Below, piece by piece: positions 12,690-24,800 of a DNA stretch of 64,000 nt. The notes below the pieces were generated by a model. That model did no database searches and was not told where the DNA came from. It was given only the letters and a program-made list of their open reading frames with translations. This DNA is from Sordaria brevicollis. Taxonomy: Eukaryota > Ascomycota > Sordariomycetes > Sordariales > Sordariaceae. The stretch spans positions 2,852,001-2,916,000 of the forward strand of contig JAUTDP010000009.1 of NCBI GenBank assembly GCA_033439795.1, read 5' to 3'. The position numbers and the translations under genes were made by a program. The first letter of the stretch is position 1. The number at the start of each line of letters is the position of its first letter.

Positions 12690-13570
12690 TTTTTTATAAA
12701 AATTATTAAGGGCGTAATTACTTTCGAAAATTATAGGATAAATATCCAATAATAATTTACAAAACCTAAAAAATTGTATACCCCTTTCTACAATATAAAT
12801 AGGAATTATTTTAAAATTACTTTAATTTTATTTAAATCTACTTATATACTTATATTTGCGTAAATAATAAACTTTAAATATTTAATTTTCGTAATTATAA
12901 ATTCGTATTTATTAAAATTAAAATATAAATTATATAAAGCCAATCTTTCTAATACCTTTTTAACCTTCTCTTTATAGTCTTTTTTAATTTTTAACGAATA
13001 TATAAATACGTCGTCTATATATACCGAATAGAATTCGTTTAGGAAATTTTTTAAAATAAAATTAATATACCGTTAAAATAACGTTAAGGCCCCCGAAAAT
13101 CCGAAAAGGATTACTAATTATTCGAAAAGCTTATACCGTATTCGAAATACCGTTTTCTATTCTTTTCCTACGGTTATACGCATTTTATAGAAGGTTTATA
13201 TTATATCTACTTTAGTATATTACTTAATACCTTTAAAGATTTTAAAAAATATCCCGAATTAAGGGTAAGGGGTAGCGGTTTAATTATATAATAGTATTAA
13301 ACGTTTAATAATCGTAATAAAATCGTAAATTACCTTCCGGTTTTTTAATAAATAGGATTAGGGCGGCAGCCTTTAAATTATTCGCGTAAATATATCCTTT
13401 ATTTATAAAATCCTTCAACGTCTTTTTTAAAATTAATAATTCTTCCTTTAATATATTATAAATAAGCTTAAAGGGGATCGGTAAATCCTAACCGTTTAGG
13501 CCCTTCTTAAAATTAATAACGTAATCGATACCCGGTTTATAGGGGTTAAATTTATCGGCCTTTATTTTTA
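12690..13570 (-). pseudogene. Gypsy B reverse transcriptase (relic, YIDD box intact)
   Basis: Minus strand N to C: YKPGIDYVINFKKGLNG near 13,500-13,540 (HRPGIDHVI entry motif), then IKKPEGNLRF near 13,330 with NRYPLPL after it, then VYIDDVFIYS at about 12,995-13,023 with both catalytic aspartates preserved, then KYLKFIIY near 12,880 and FLGFVNYYW near 12,755. The order and spacing are those of Ty3/Gypsy RT. Confidence 0.9.
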
Positions 13571-15686
13571 TAAATAAGGGTAAAAAATAATAATATTATT
13601 AAAGGATCTTCTTTCTTAATTCTACCTCTATATAAACCTTCTTTAATACTAAAGCTTTTTCGATATTATACAAATTAATTATAAAAATATAATCTTTAAC
13701 TATTATACGTTTATATTTCTTATAATTTCGATTTATTATCCTTATAAATATAATAGTAAAGATATAAATTATAAATTTAACCTCCTTAATAAAAAGGGTA
13801 TCTTCCTTCTCTTTTTTTTTAATATAAGGAATTTAATTATTTATTACTCCTATATATAAACGTTTTTTATAAGGGACGGAGTAGGTCCTATACGTAACTA
13901 ATTATAATTTATTTAATATAATAAAATATTCCAATTTTAAAACTATATAAATTATAATTAACTTTACGCAACCATTTACTTTTATAATTATTTATATTAT
14001 ATTACGGATAATAGTTCCCTCTATTACTATAGAGGTTCCTTTTACTTTATATTTTAGGATAGAAATTATAAGGATTTTTAAATCCTATACAACTTTTTTA
14101 TTAATTATAATATAATATTAATATCCTTCGTTAATAAAAGCGTAAATTAAATTACGATTATTAACGATAAATAGAATTAAAGTAGGTTCGATTTCTATTT
14201 TATTTTTTATTTTAAAATCTTTTATTTTCTTACTCAATATTTCTAAGGATTTTAATATTCAATTATATATTAGAATTATTCTTTTCCTTAATCCTTTATA
14301 GCGGACGTAAATTTATCCTCGTTTTTTAATATTAATAAGGTTAAAGCTATAATATTAATACCGATCTTTTTATTTGAGTTTTCGGCCGGTAAATATAAAT
14401 ACCCAACGGTATAATATCTTTCAACGCTATATTTTATATAAAGGCCATTCTCCCTACGCTTTTAACGTTTTTTATTAAAAATTTATTTCGCTTTATATTA
14501 AATTTAGCCACTTCCTTTATTTCTACGACCTCTTTTTCTACTTCGAATAAATCCCGAAGAGGTTTTCTTTATAAATATATTTATATTACCGTTGGTATTG
14601 CGGATTCCTAATTCGGTAAAATTTACGAAGGTTATAAATTAAAAATTCGAAATAGATTATAGGACGTTAATTTATTAAAGGATCTTAGGCGTTTAATAGT
14701 AATTAATACTTTCTTAAGTCTTTTTTCCCTATTAGTAATTTATTTATTTAAAGGCTTTAAAAGCTTCGGTACGTTTATATTTAATAGTTTAGGATTATAA
14801 TACTTCGGTATAATTATTATAATTATTAAGAAATTTAATAGTAAAAATTGTATTTAAAAACTTTTAATTAAGGGCGTTATAGAATATACCTAATTTAAAT
14901 TCGTCGTTTTATAAAGCCTTTCTAATTTTAAATAATTTATTTTCCTATTTTATAAAAAAGGTAAAGAAGTATTACCTATCGTACTAACGTATAACGTAGA
15001 AATACGCTAATATAGTATTATATAAATAATAAACCCCGAAAATACGGTTAATTTAATTAAATAGGAATACGGGGTTTATAATTTTATTTAAAGTATATTA
15101 AATTTAAAAACCCTTAAATTTCTTCTTTTTATAAACGGGTAGAATATTAAGGATTTTAATTTATATAGCCTTATAATTTACTTAAAATTTAATTTTATTA
15201 TTAATATTATAGGCTTCGACGAATTATATAAAATAGAAATTAAAATTTTCTTAAGTACCGTCCTAAATAAGGAAAATAATAAATTTATATTTATAGCCCG
15301 AATTAATTATAAGATTAATTACATTTATAATTAAAACGTTAAAGAATACGAAATTTATTTAGGGGTAGGGGGAATAATTAATAATTAGGGCCGTAACGGT
15401 AATATAGACGGCTCTAAAGAAATCGAACTTATTAATATTTAGCGTATTCGCAATAGTAAAAAAGATCCTTTAAATTTAAAAATTTTAAGGATTTATAAGG
15501 GTAGGTTCTATAGAAATAAAAGGACCGGGGAGGTTTTAAGAGGAAATATTTTATATAAAGGGTACGGAAGCTATTTTTTTATTTAAATTAAGTACGCTAA
15601 AGTCGATTATTTTAATAATTAATATCGCTACGTTCAAATAATTATAGGCTCTCTCTCTCTCTTTTATAAAAATAAATAGAATTTAA

Positions 15687-15932
15687 TATAAGGGGGATAG
15701 TAGAATATAATATAAATATTAGGCCTAATAAATTAATAAGGTTCTATAAAGAAAAAAGGGGGAAAAGCCGTACCGTAAAGCGGGGTCGTAGATTTTATCC
15801 TTTTAAAGGGGGCTGTGGGCACGTAAGTGATTCTATAGAGGCAGTATGTATCGCCCGAGCTATAGGGATAGTTATAAGGAGCTAGTCAGGCTGTAGAGCC
15901 TAATATAACCCCTGGGCGGTAGCCCTATAACA
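15687..15932 (-). repeat. Gypsy B LTR (5' LTR of the minus-strand element)
   Basis: Partner of 8,260-8,505. It ends ATAACA and is followed by TATAG. Here the right, outer half is the less mutated one (15,810-15,932 keeps many CA/TG sites), a mirror image of the left LTR. Confidence 0.93.
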
Positions 15933-15937
15933 TATAG

Positions 15938-17479
15938 GCCCTTTATTTTACGGCGGGTTTATTCTTCTATAGAAATAGGGTTATTAAATTTCCCCGTAGG
16001 GGTAGAAATTTTACCGAAGATTATAAAATCGCCGGCAGGTTAAACGGGGGTAAATAATAAAATATTAACGTAATAATTAATATTTGATAAATTAATAATA
16101 AATTTATAGAAAAAATTTATTTAATTTTCAAAATCGTCAGGGGTTAAGTAATTAACGCCGGTAATATTAATAAAAGTATTTTAAAAGCGTTTATTAATTT
16201 TCGATTTAAAAACGTCGATATAACGGTAAATATTAAATTTATAAGAATTAGCGAATTTAATAAACGTAGAAATAAAATCGGTAAAGGGGAGGGTATTTTA
16301 TTATAAATAGTTTATTTCCTAAATTATTTTAATATAAATATTAAAAGTAATATAATACGGGTCGAATTATTTAAAAAAATTTTAAAAATTAATAAAACCC
16401 GTAGGTTAAATAATAGAATTTTAAAAAGAAGCCGTAATTATATCGATTTTAAAGCGAATATATATAAAAATATTATTAAAAAAGCGTTAAGAAATATAAA
16501 AGATCCGGTTAATAAATATTAAATAAATAGTATAATCGATAACGAATTTAATATTAATAAAAGATTTTTAATTAATATATTCTTTTTATTATTTTGCGAA
16601 AGAATATTCGGTATTAATAAAAATAGGGGGTTCGGCGCTACGGGTATAATTAAATAAAGAAGGGAATAAAAAGAGAAAAACGATAAACGGGGGTTAGGAA
16701 TTAATTTAATTAATAATATATTAACGAATTTAAGACGTAATTTCGGCGACGTATTAATTAGCCTTAAATTAAATAACATTAATTCGCTAATTAATTATAT
16801 TAGCCCGAATAATTTAAAGGCGGACGGTAATTTCGAATTTGGAAATATAAAGGAGGGTTTAATCGGTTTATTTCTATATTTCGGTAATTTTTTAAAAAAA
16901 TTCGGCAATATAATTGCGAAATTAAATTTCGGAGTAGGAAATTATATTAAAATTTATTATAATTTAGGTTTAAATATTATAAATATAATTTTAAATATAA
17001 TTAAATTAGGTTTTAATAACGTTAAAATAAATACGGAATTAAGAAAGGAATTTAGAATCCGCTTTTATAACGCTTATAAGGCGAAAAAAATCGTCCTATT
17101 AGTTATAAATAATAGTATTAATATAAAATTAATTATAAAAAAAAAAGAAATTAGTAACGAAAGTTTATCGTTCGCTATTGGAATTGGGGCCCGGGGTATC
17201 CGTATTAGACGTTTTAAAGCTATTTAAATTTATAATTAAAATTAAATTTAGATTTAAATAGGTATAAAGGCAGAAAGAAATTAATAATATTTAATCGTAA
17301 AATTGGCGAAAGGTCGGTAATATTCGGTTGAAATAATAATTAATAAAAAGGATAAGGGATTTCGTAAAAAGGGGTTCGATAAAATTTAATTAAAAAAAAT
17401 TAGTATTATTTTTATAAATTAATTAAAGTAAAACGTTTAATAAACGCCGGGCTATTAATTATAAAAAAGTATAATAAAT
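15938..17479 (-). pseudogene. Gypsy A 5' internal region (gag/protease relic, not resolved)
   Basis: The stretch between Gypsy B and the Gypsy A 5' LTR. By position it must contain Gag and the start of pol on the minus strand. I could not recover a zinc knuckle or protease motif. The open minus frame at 16,519-16,779 is hydrophobic and AT-driven and has no family resemblance I can see. Confidence 0.5.
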
Positions 17480-17683
17480 TATTATAATACCGATTTAGTA
17501 GAGGTTTAGAGAAGACGTATTATTATATAAAGAAGAGAAGATCGAGAGAGAGTAGCGAAAATTCTATTCCCGGATTATATATATGAGTGAGGTGGAAATA
17601 TAATTGTGGGTACGATTATACTCCGTTAGTAATTCGGTGCCAAGACGCCTAGGGAGCGTTGCCGATAATTTAGTGCCGTAATA
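17480..17683 (-). repeat. Gypsy A LTR (5' LTR of the minus-strand element)
   Basis: 204 bp, partner of 2,211-2,414. Followed by TTAAT at 17,684-17,688. The right, outer half is less mutated (for example GTGCCAAGACGCC here against GTACTAAGACGCT in the partner). Confidence 0.92.
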
Positions 17684-17688
17684 TTAAT

Positions 17689-18295
17689 AAATTCTTTATA
17701 TATATTTATAACCCCAATTTAAATTATTATAAAGTAATAAATAAGGCGATTTATTATTTATATGGAATTTTAAATTTAATTTTGTATTTTAATACTAATA
17801 ATATTTTGGAGATTACCTTTAACGCTTCATTCATTAATAATATTCTTAACCGTAAAAGTTCCTAAGGCTTTATTATAAATTTTTTTGGTAGGTTTATTTA
17901 TTAGGGCGTAATTAAATAAGTAATAATTATTATATTAATTATAGAGGTAGAATTCTTAGCCGTAGATTTAGTAGTAAAGGAAGTAATCCGGATAATGAAA
18001 TTTATTAGGGGATTTATAATAAGGTTGGAAAATAGGATTTTAATAATTGATTATAATGATAAATAGACTATTAGAGTATTAATTATAGAAATTTTAAAGT
18101 TTTATATAAATTTTAAATATATTAATATTTTTAGGTATTAGTTAAAATAGGAGGTAACCGTTAATAAAATTAATATTAAATATTTAGAAATATTTAAAAT
18201 GTTTGTAAATGGTTTGATTAAGGTATTTACGGTTAAGAAGTATTGGAAATTTATTAAAATATTGGGAATAATTTTAGTAAAAGGGATAAGGGAGC
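17689..18295 (+). pseudogene. Copia-1 RNase H (right part of the split element)
   Basis: Reading resumes in the Copia frame after the TTAAT duplication. Motifs in order: NPNLNYYKVINKAIYYLYG, then a RKSSQGFIINFFG segment (RRSTSGYVFxLGG), then TEAEF-like VEFLAVDLVVKE, then IIDYNDKQTIRV (the D-N catalytic segment), then FKYINIFRYQL (KHIDIRYHF), and VNGLIKVF (ADGLTKAL). It has markedly fewer stops than the integrase and RT part. It completes the RT-RNase H module cut at 2,210 and confirms Gypsy A as the later insertion. Confidence 0.9.
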
Positions 18296-18419
18296 GAAAA
18301 AAGGATAAAGGGATGAATTATATAGATTTTAATAATATTAATAAGGAAATAAATTTAGGAATGGTAATATAATATAAATAGTTATATATTTAGAATAATT
18401 TAATAGTTTTGCTTTATTA

Positions 18420-18600
18420 GGGTTATAGTTGGGGGGGTATATTAGAATAGGTAGGCTATATTTGGCCAATTAGGAGGTATCTCTATAAGAGGATTAGCTT
18501 CCTAGCTATTTATTTAATTATAGAATTTTCCTATTATTTTAGCATCCTTAGACCTTTTTATAGAGGGCTTTAGAGTATATAATATACACACATCTCCACC
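18420..18600 (+). repeat. Probable 3' LTR of Copia-1
   Basis: Downstream of the RNase H end lies a G-run (GTTGGGGGGGTA) followed by about 170 bp of less mutated, LTR-like sequence with a TATATAATATACACACA segment. Position and G-rich start fit a Copia 3' LTR, but the 5' partner is outside the window, so the limits are approximate. Confidence 0.45.
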
Positions 18601-19090
18601 CTTAATTTAGCTGTACAATCTAATAAAACCTACTTACACCCATTCCCTAGTAGGAATCTACCGGGACAGCTGCATAACACTTGATATTGAAAACCGCGTT
18701 TTTACCCGCTAAATTTCAGGATTCTAATGTATTGAAACATTGTACTAACTTAGTCAAAACTTTTTCGAATTAAATTTAATACGTTACACTAAGACTTCCC
18801 TATAGGGCATTACACTCCCTATACTACACCTCCCTATACTATACCTCCCTATACGTATTGCACCTCTCTATACTACACCTCCTTATACTACACCTATTAT
18901 ATAAGTACCTAAAATAGAGTAAAGAAACCGATTTACTATAGTTTATACTAAATACTATAAAATTATTACGAGATTTAACGGGGAAAGGGATAGTTGGTTA
19001 ATACCGCAGCGGGAATATGAGGAGAGTTACAAGCATTATACTAGCCTTTAAGTATAGAAATGTTTTTAAACCTAAATAGTAAAATACGCT
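18600..19090. other. Lightly mutated spacer between transposon blocks
   Basis: About 490 bp with normal CA/TG content between two heavily RIPed regions. No gene seen apart from the short tandem array at 18,815-18,895. It is probably either unique sequence or the remnant of a low-copy element. Confidence 0.5.
18815..18895. repeat. Short tandem array, unit CTCCCTATACTACAC
   Basis: Five to six imperfect copies of a roughly 14-15 base unit (CTCCCTATACTACAC and variants) in a row. Confidence 0.85.
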
Positions 19091-21200
19091 TTAGATATTT
19101 AATAAACCTTATTTTAATATTAAATATTATTAATTAAAGATGACCTCTTATTAATCCATTTTCTACGATCCGATTTTTGGGTATTAGACCCTGAAAAATG
19201 CCTTAAAGTATATATTGGGATTACGGGCCGCGGCCGGATTTGCGTTAACGCGGGTATACGGATTATATATACGGATAGGAAGCGGGTCGTTACGTTTATA
19301 ATTATAAGTATTAATATTTTATCCGGTAATTTATATTTCGTTTTAACCCTATACCCTAATATTAGTACCCTAATCCCGTCGTATTTAATTACGACCCCGA
19401 TTACGATTTCGTATATAGGTTACCTTAGCGGTTGCGGCTTTAAATTAATTCCGGTACTACGGTTACAATTATTATACGGGCTATTAAATAAGCGGTTGCG
19501 GCTTTAAACTAATTTAATACCGTAATTATAATTATTATACGGATTAAGTAGGCTATTTAATTACTAAATAGTATACCGTATACCGCTTACTGTATATTAA
19601 ATAGAAGTTTACTAATATATAATCGTATTATATTTATAATTATATTTATTAAAATACAATTAAAATTATTACAATAATTAATTATATATATATTCGCGTT
19701 TTATATAAATATATACCCCTAATAGAAGAATTAATATTAATTATTATTAATATAATTGAGAGAATTACGTAATAAAAAGGAAATTAAATAGGTAGAAATA
19801 GAGAGAGAAATATAGAAAAATAATAAAAGGGAAAAAAATAAAATAAATACATTAATATTTTTAATTTAGTTATTTATTATAAAATTTTATAAATATCGAT
19901 AGAAGGTATTATATTTCTATTTACTTATAATTAACGTAATCCGGTTAATAAATATTATATATACGATATTATAATATATAGGATAAATACTTCCTATTTA
20001 TATAAGTTAGACTAATGTTTTAAATCCTATTTCTTTTTTATCGGTTATCGGCCCCGGGTTTTCGTTTTATAATATTATATTATATTATATAATATTAATA
20101 TATATTAACCGGCTTTATTCTCCGAAATAACCTTTTAATTATTATTAATTATAAATATGCGGTAGGCTTCTTAAGATATTTACTTATTTAATTCGTATCG
20201 CTATCCGTAATTTAATTTTTTATTAAGGTATAAGCGGAATTATCCTTAGGTAATAATATTATTAGTATTTACCGACGTACTAATTTTTTTTTCGTATATA
20301 TAGTTATTTTAGTTGTAATTTTGTATTTATAATTTTCGAAAAAGTATTCGTTATCGTTTACTATACGCCAAATACGAATAGAAAAATTAGTATAATATAA
20401 TTATTCGAAGGTAAGATTTATAAATAATTTATAGATGGAAATTTGTATATTTAATATTACTTTTATATATATTTATTATTAGTATTATATAAACGTATAA
20501 TTTAAAGCGAAATTATTAAAATATTAAATTATATTAGACGTTAGCGATTATTATATTATTAATTCTAATTAAAGGGTATAAATATCCTAATCGACCTAAA
20601 TAATACTAATACCCTTTATATATATTATATATAGATTAATAAATTGTACGGCCGTTAAATTAATAATGATAGGTTCTATTATTTCTTTTAATATTTTAAG
20701 GTTTAGAATGTAGTATTATTTCTATATACGATGAATTGGCGTAATTAGGATGAAGATATAGCTCTTCGTATAATAATTTTATTTAAAGATACGGTCGATA
20801 CGGTTAATGCGGTATTACTTTGGGGTATTACTACGAAATACGTATTGGATATAATCGTTGTATTTAAACGTGAATTACCGATATAAAGTATTAGAGGTAG
20901 AAAAAATATTAATATATTTATTACGTCCTATTATAGTATTTACTATATTACCCGAGTAATATTATATAATAATATTCGTCGTATTGATGTAGATAATTAT
21001 CGATAGTTTTAGCTATTAATATATTATTACGGATTAAATGCGCTATTAATTATTTATTAAAAGTAGTAAAATAATAAAAATATTAATAATTAAAATTGGT
21101 TTAGTATCGCTATTTTAAATACGCAATATATAATATTTTAACGAAATGCGATAGGAAATTCTATAGGCATTTATACGTAAATATATTTAATTTTAAGGCG
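19090..21200. other. RIP-degraded sequence, no gene resolved
   Basis: Very AT-rich with CG retained and CA/TG lost. It lies downstream of the C-terminal end of the TNP2-like transposase and is probably part of the same DNA transposon. No terminal inverted repeat was identified. Confidence 0.4.
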
Positions 21201-24200
21201 TATATAAATCGACGGTGTATAACCGCGGCGTATTTAAATTACCTTTTAAATATATAAATTTAATTAATATTTTCGAAAATATACTAAGATCGATTAAAAA
21301 ACTATTAAATCTTTTATATACTAATATTAAACGAAGAAGTAATCGAAATCGTAAATAATACTATATACGATTATTAAGTTTTATATAAAAACTTTATTAG
21401 GGTACGTATTTATCCGTAAAATTGAATTTCTCCGCTTATTTAATTACTATATTTTCGAAAAACGATAAATCGTTCTTTAGCGTATTAAAATTATAATAGT
21501 AAGTATACTATAATAATTTAAATTACTGTACCGTTATATTATCGAATATTATATATAAAGGTAAATACTATCCTTCGTTAATTATATAATAATTAAATAC
21601 CCTCTTTTTATCCGGCCGGAATTTATTAATAATATATAGAGTAATATAATTCGGGTTATTAGAATATTCTATTTATTTTTCTTTATCGTTATCTTCGCCC
21701 TATTCGTTTAGATCGTTCTAGTTAGAGTACGATAGTATAATATTAAAAAATATTAGGCATTTTTATAATAGTTCGGTTATATCCGCTATTAATTAGGGGT
21801 CGTTTTCTTTAAATAAATTAAATAATATTAATCGTATAATTTATTAGTAATTAATTTTTATAAGGAGGGTTTTTTCGATATTAGAATAATTCGTTTTATA
21901 TATTCTATGCTTAAAGTATTTATTTAAATATAATTATTAGCGGTTTAATTCTTTTTTTATTTTTTTTTTTTTAATCGTAGCTTTTTATTATATATTTGGG
22001 TATTATTTTATACTTTCCGTTTTTATAATACTTCTTACTTTAATTCTATATTACGGGGGTTTATTTATTAATATACATTTTCGTTTATTAACGAATTATT
22101 ATTTATTAGAGGGTTATATTCCTTTATAAATTCCCTATAATATACCCCTATATAGAGATTAAATCGAATTGTACGAGTTTTATATTACGTTATTCGTTTC
22201 TATTTTTTAATACTACTTTTTAATTAATTTTGTAATAGTATATTATTATTACTGTTAGGTAAGGATTTTATATCGGATCCGGGATTCTTTATATTATTTG
22301 CCTTTAGTTAAGAAGTTCTTCGTATTCTTAAGCGTGTACGGGACGGGGTTTTCGATATAATCGATACCGAAAATATAAAATATAATTGATTATATATATA
22401 TCGAATTTTATATATAATATTGTATAATTATTAATAATCTTCCTTTAATAGTTTTATACCTATTAAGATTATTGTACTTTTTGCTATTTTAGTTAGAATT
22501 TTTATAATTAATTTAACCGGATTTTTATTAGTTTTTACTTCGATAATAGTATAGAATTTAGGATTTATACGGTCTTTTTTTAATTAATATAATAATATAG
22601 TAGGTATAATAATTAAGTATTTATTATAATAAATTATTTATTAATTTAATCGATAAATAAATAGTAATTATAATTATTATTAATTAAGGGGGAAGAGCTA
22701 TACTCGTAATTATATAGTATATTCAGCCTTACCCGTAGGAATTAAAATATTTTTATATAATAATTAGTATATTATTTAAATAATGCCGTTGAATTTAGAA
22801 TATATTAGGTCGTATAGGTAGTTTATAATAATATTAAAATTCGGTAAGAGATTTATTAATACCGGGAAGGGTTTTTTAATACCCTATTATATACCGTATT
22901 TTTTAGTAGTAGAATTATTTATTAATATTATATATTATTATATTTTAAGGATTTAATAGTAATATTAATTATTATTTACGATATTGAAATTAATTTGTAT
23001 ATTTAGGTCGTTTGGCCGGTTAGTATTTTTGGACGTAAAATAATAATAGTAAAATTTAATATTTCGAAAACCTTTGAAGCCGTAATTCTCTGCTTACTAT
23101 AGTATATCCTTAATATAATATAATGCGAATATATATAGTAAGACTTCGCCTTTTTTAAGGATATATATAATTATCCCTTTATTTAATTTTATTATAATTT
23201 TTAAAATTTTATTAATATTATTAAAATTCGAGTTATAAGGATTAAGTATTAAGGGAAAGATATTCTTTAGGCGTAGATATTTTTATATTAATAGGCTAGT
23301 AGGTATAAAATACCATTTTATTAATATATAGTAAGAATTACGAAATATATTAAAATTGTCGATAAAATCGATATATAGAAAAGAGACGATTAGTATGCGA
23401 CTTTTACAATATTAGCCCTATTCGTATTTAAATACTTTTCGAAAGAAATATTCTAATTCTAATTCTACTTTAATAGGATAGGTATAGTATATAAGTACGA
23501 TAAAAGGATTATTATTAATATTAAAACGTATTATTTATTATATTATATAAAATTCCTTATTTTTATTTTATAATATTTAAAGTACGGGGATATTGTATAT
23601 AAAGAATAGGGCTTTTTATTTGGGTTTTCGTTAATTACCTTTATCTTTGCGTAATTGAAGTTTTGCTTTAAAATTAGAGTTTAAATTCCGGTAATCCTTA
23701 CTATATAAATAATCAATATAAATATTATAGTAAATAAATACCATACTTTCCGGAATATATATAAATTTATTAATTAATATTAATTTTTAGGGCTTTTAAT
23801 TTAGTATAATAATGCCTATATCGACGAATATTTCTATTATAAATACCTTTTACTAATATACTTCTTATATTTACAAATATATTTCCTCTTTATTATTTAT
23901 ATATAATTATATACGGCGATTTAATTTAATACCGTATACCCGGTTAATATATATATTAATATAAACTCGTAAGTCGGGAATATCCTTATATATTAATAAA
24001 TAATGGTTATTAATATATCGGTAGAATATCTAATCGCTAGGAAAAATTGGCGGGCTAATCTTAATATTATTAGCGGGATCGACCGAATTTTTAAATATAA
24101 CGTACGTATATTAATTAAATATTATACGTACTAATGAAAATTATAAATAGGATTCGTAGAATTCTCGAAATATATCGACGAAGTAATTAGGACCGCTATA

Positions 24201-24800
24201 TACTTTTTTATTAAAATTCAATACGATAATATTCCTAAATAGTATAGGTAGGTCGAAGAATATAAATAAAGTAGTAAATATAAATAATACGATTTTAGAA
24301 ATATCGATACTTTCTTTATTTATTATATTTATACTTATAGTATTTAATTTGTCCGCCCTTATTTAAATATACTCCGCCGCTTTTATTAATATTCGAATTT
24401 AATTACTATTTTTTCCTTTTCGCACCGTTACTTTAGCGGCCTTATATATAATATTGGCGGTCTTTATTACGTTTTATCGTTAACGGAGTATTTCGATTTT
24501 CCTTCGTTCCTTTAATTTGAAATTAAGCGGTAATATAAGCATTTTTAAAATATCTATTAATATTTTTACCTTTCGTATATTTATTATCGGTATCCAGGCT
24601 TATATATACTTATAGAGGGTTAATAATTACGGCGGTAACTTTTTAAACATATTAAATATTTCGCCGTTATTATTTTTAATTAATAATAAAATTATATATA
24701 GAATATCCTAAAATTATCGATTAAAATTTATTAAATCGGTAAACGAAATTAAAACTATTTCGAATTCTAATATTTAAATTTCTTTATTTTAGCGGATATA
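21200..24800 (-). pseudogene. Plavaka/TNP2-like DNA transposase (RIP-degraded)
   Basis: Minus-strand reading gives a long protein interrupted mainly by TAA/TAG. Near 23,340-23,400 it has FLYIDFIDNFNIFRNSYY then IKWYFIP, corresponding to the DGFxxxRNxxRxxxGxYxxP block of fungal TNP2/Plavaka-like transposases. Then IFPLILNPYNSNFNNI near 23,230 (FPLTLGPHGSNFxDV) and KKGEVLLYIFALYYIKDI with ENYGFKGFRNIKFYYYYF near 23,040-23,150 (PQQxENSGFKxxRAxxxCRxC). A C-terminal part near 21,530-21,900 reads NPNYITLYIINKFRPDKK. These elements are CACTA-related cut-and-paste transposons. N-terminal limit and inverted repeats are not resolved. Family assignment is from remembered motif order. Confidence 0.6.

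Larger units (their letters stand above)
8260..15932 (-). mobile_element. Gypsy B, full-length LTR retrotransposon inserted in Gypsy A
   Basis: 7,673-bp Ty3/Gypsy element on the minus strand with 246-bp LTRs and a TATAG duplication. The 5' LTR is at the right. Pol modules read on the minus strand: RT at 12,690-13,570, then RNase H at about 11,900-12,650, then integrase at about 10,900-11,800. Gag/protease should lie in about 13.7-15.68 kb, but I could not define them. About 2 kb between the integrase end and the 3' LTR is not explained by pol. As the innermost insertion it is the youngest element of this nest. Confidence 0.92.
2211..17683 (-). mobile_element. Gypsy A, full-length LTR retrotransposon, RIP-degraded, split by Gypsy B
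   Basis: Ty3/Gypsy element on the minus strand, bounded by 204-bp LTRs and TTAAT duplications, inserted in the RNase H region of Copia-1. Subtracting Gypsy B and one target copy leaves about 7.8 kb. The 5' LTR is at the right, so gag/protease lie in 15,938-17,479 and pol in 4,180-8,259. Pol order on the minus strand is RT, RNase H, integrase, the diagnostic Gypsy order. About 1.7 kb between the pol end and the 3' LTR is not explained by pol (see the separate + strand entry). All frames are broken by RIP-type stops. Confidence 0.92.

Noticed and set aside
16519..16779. Hydrophobic 86-codon minus-strand frame
   Set aside because: RIP-made AT-rich DNA gives L/I/N-rich frames by chance; no motif supports it as a protein.
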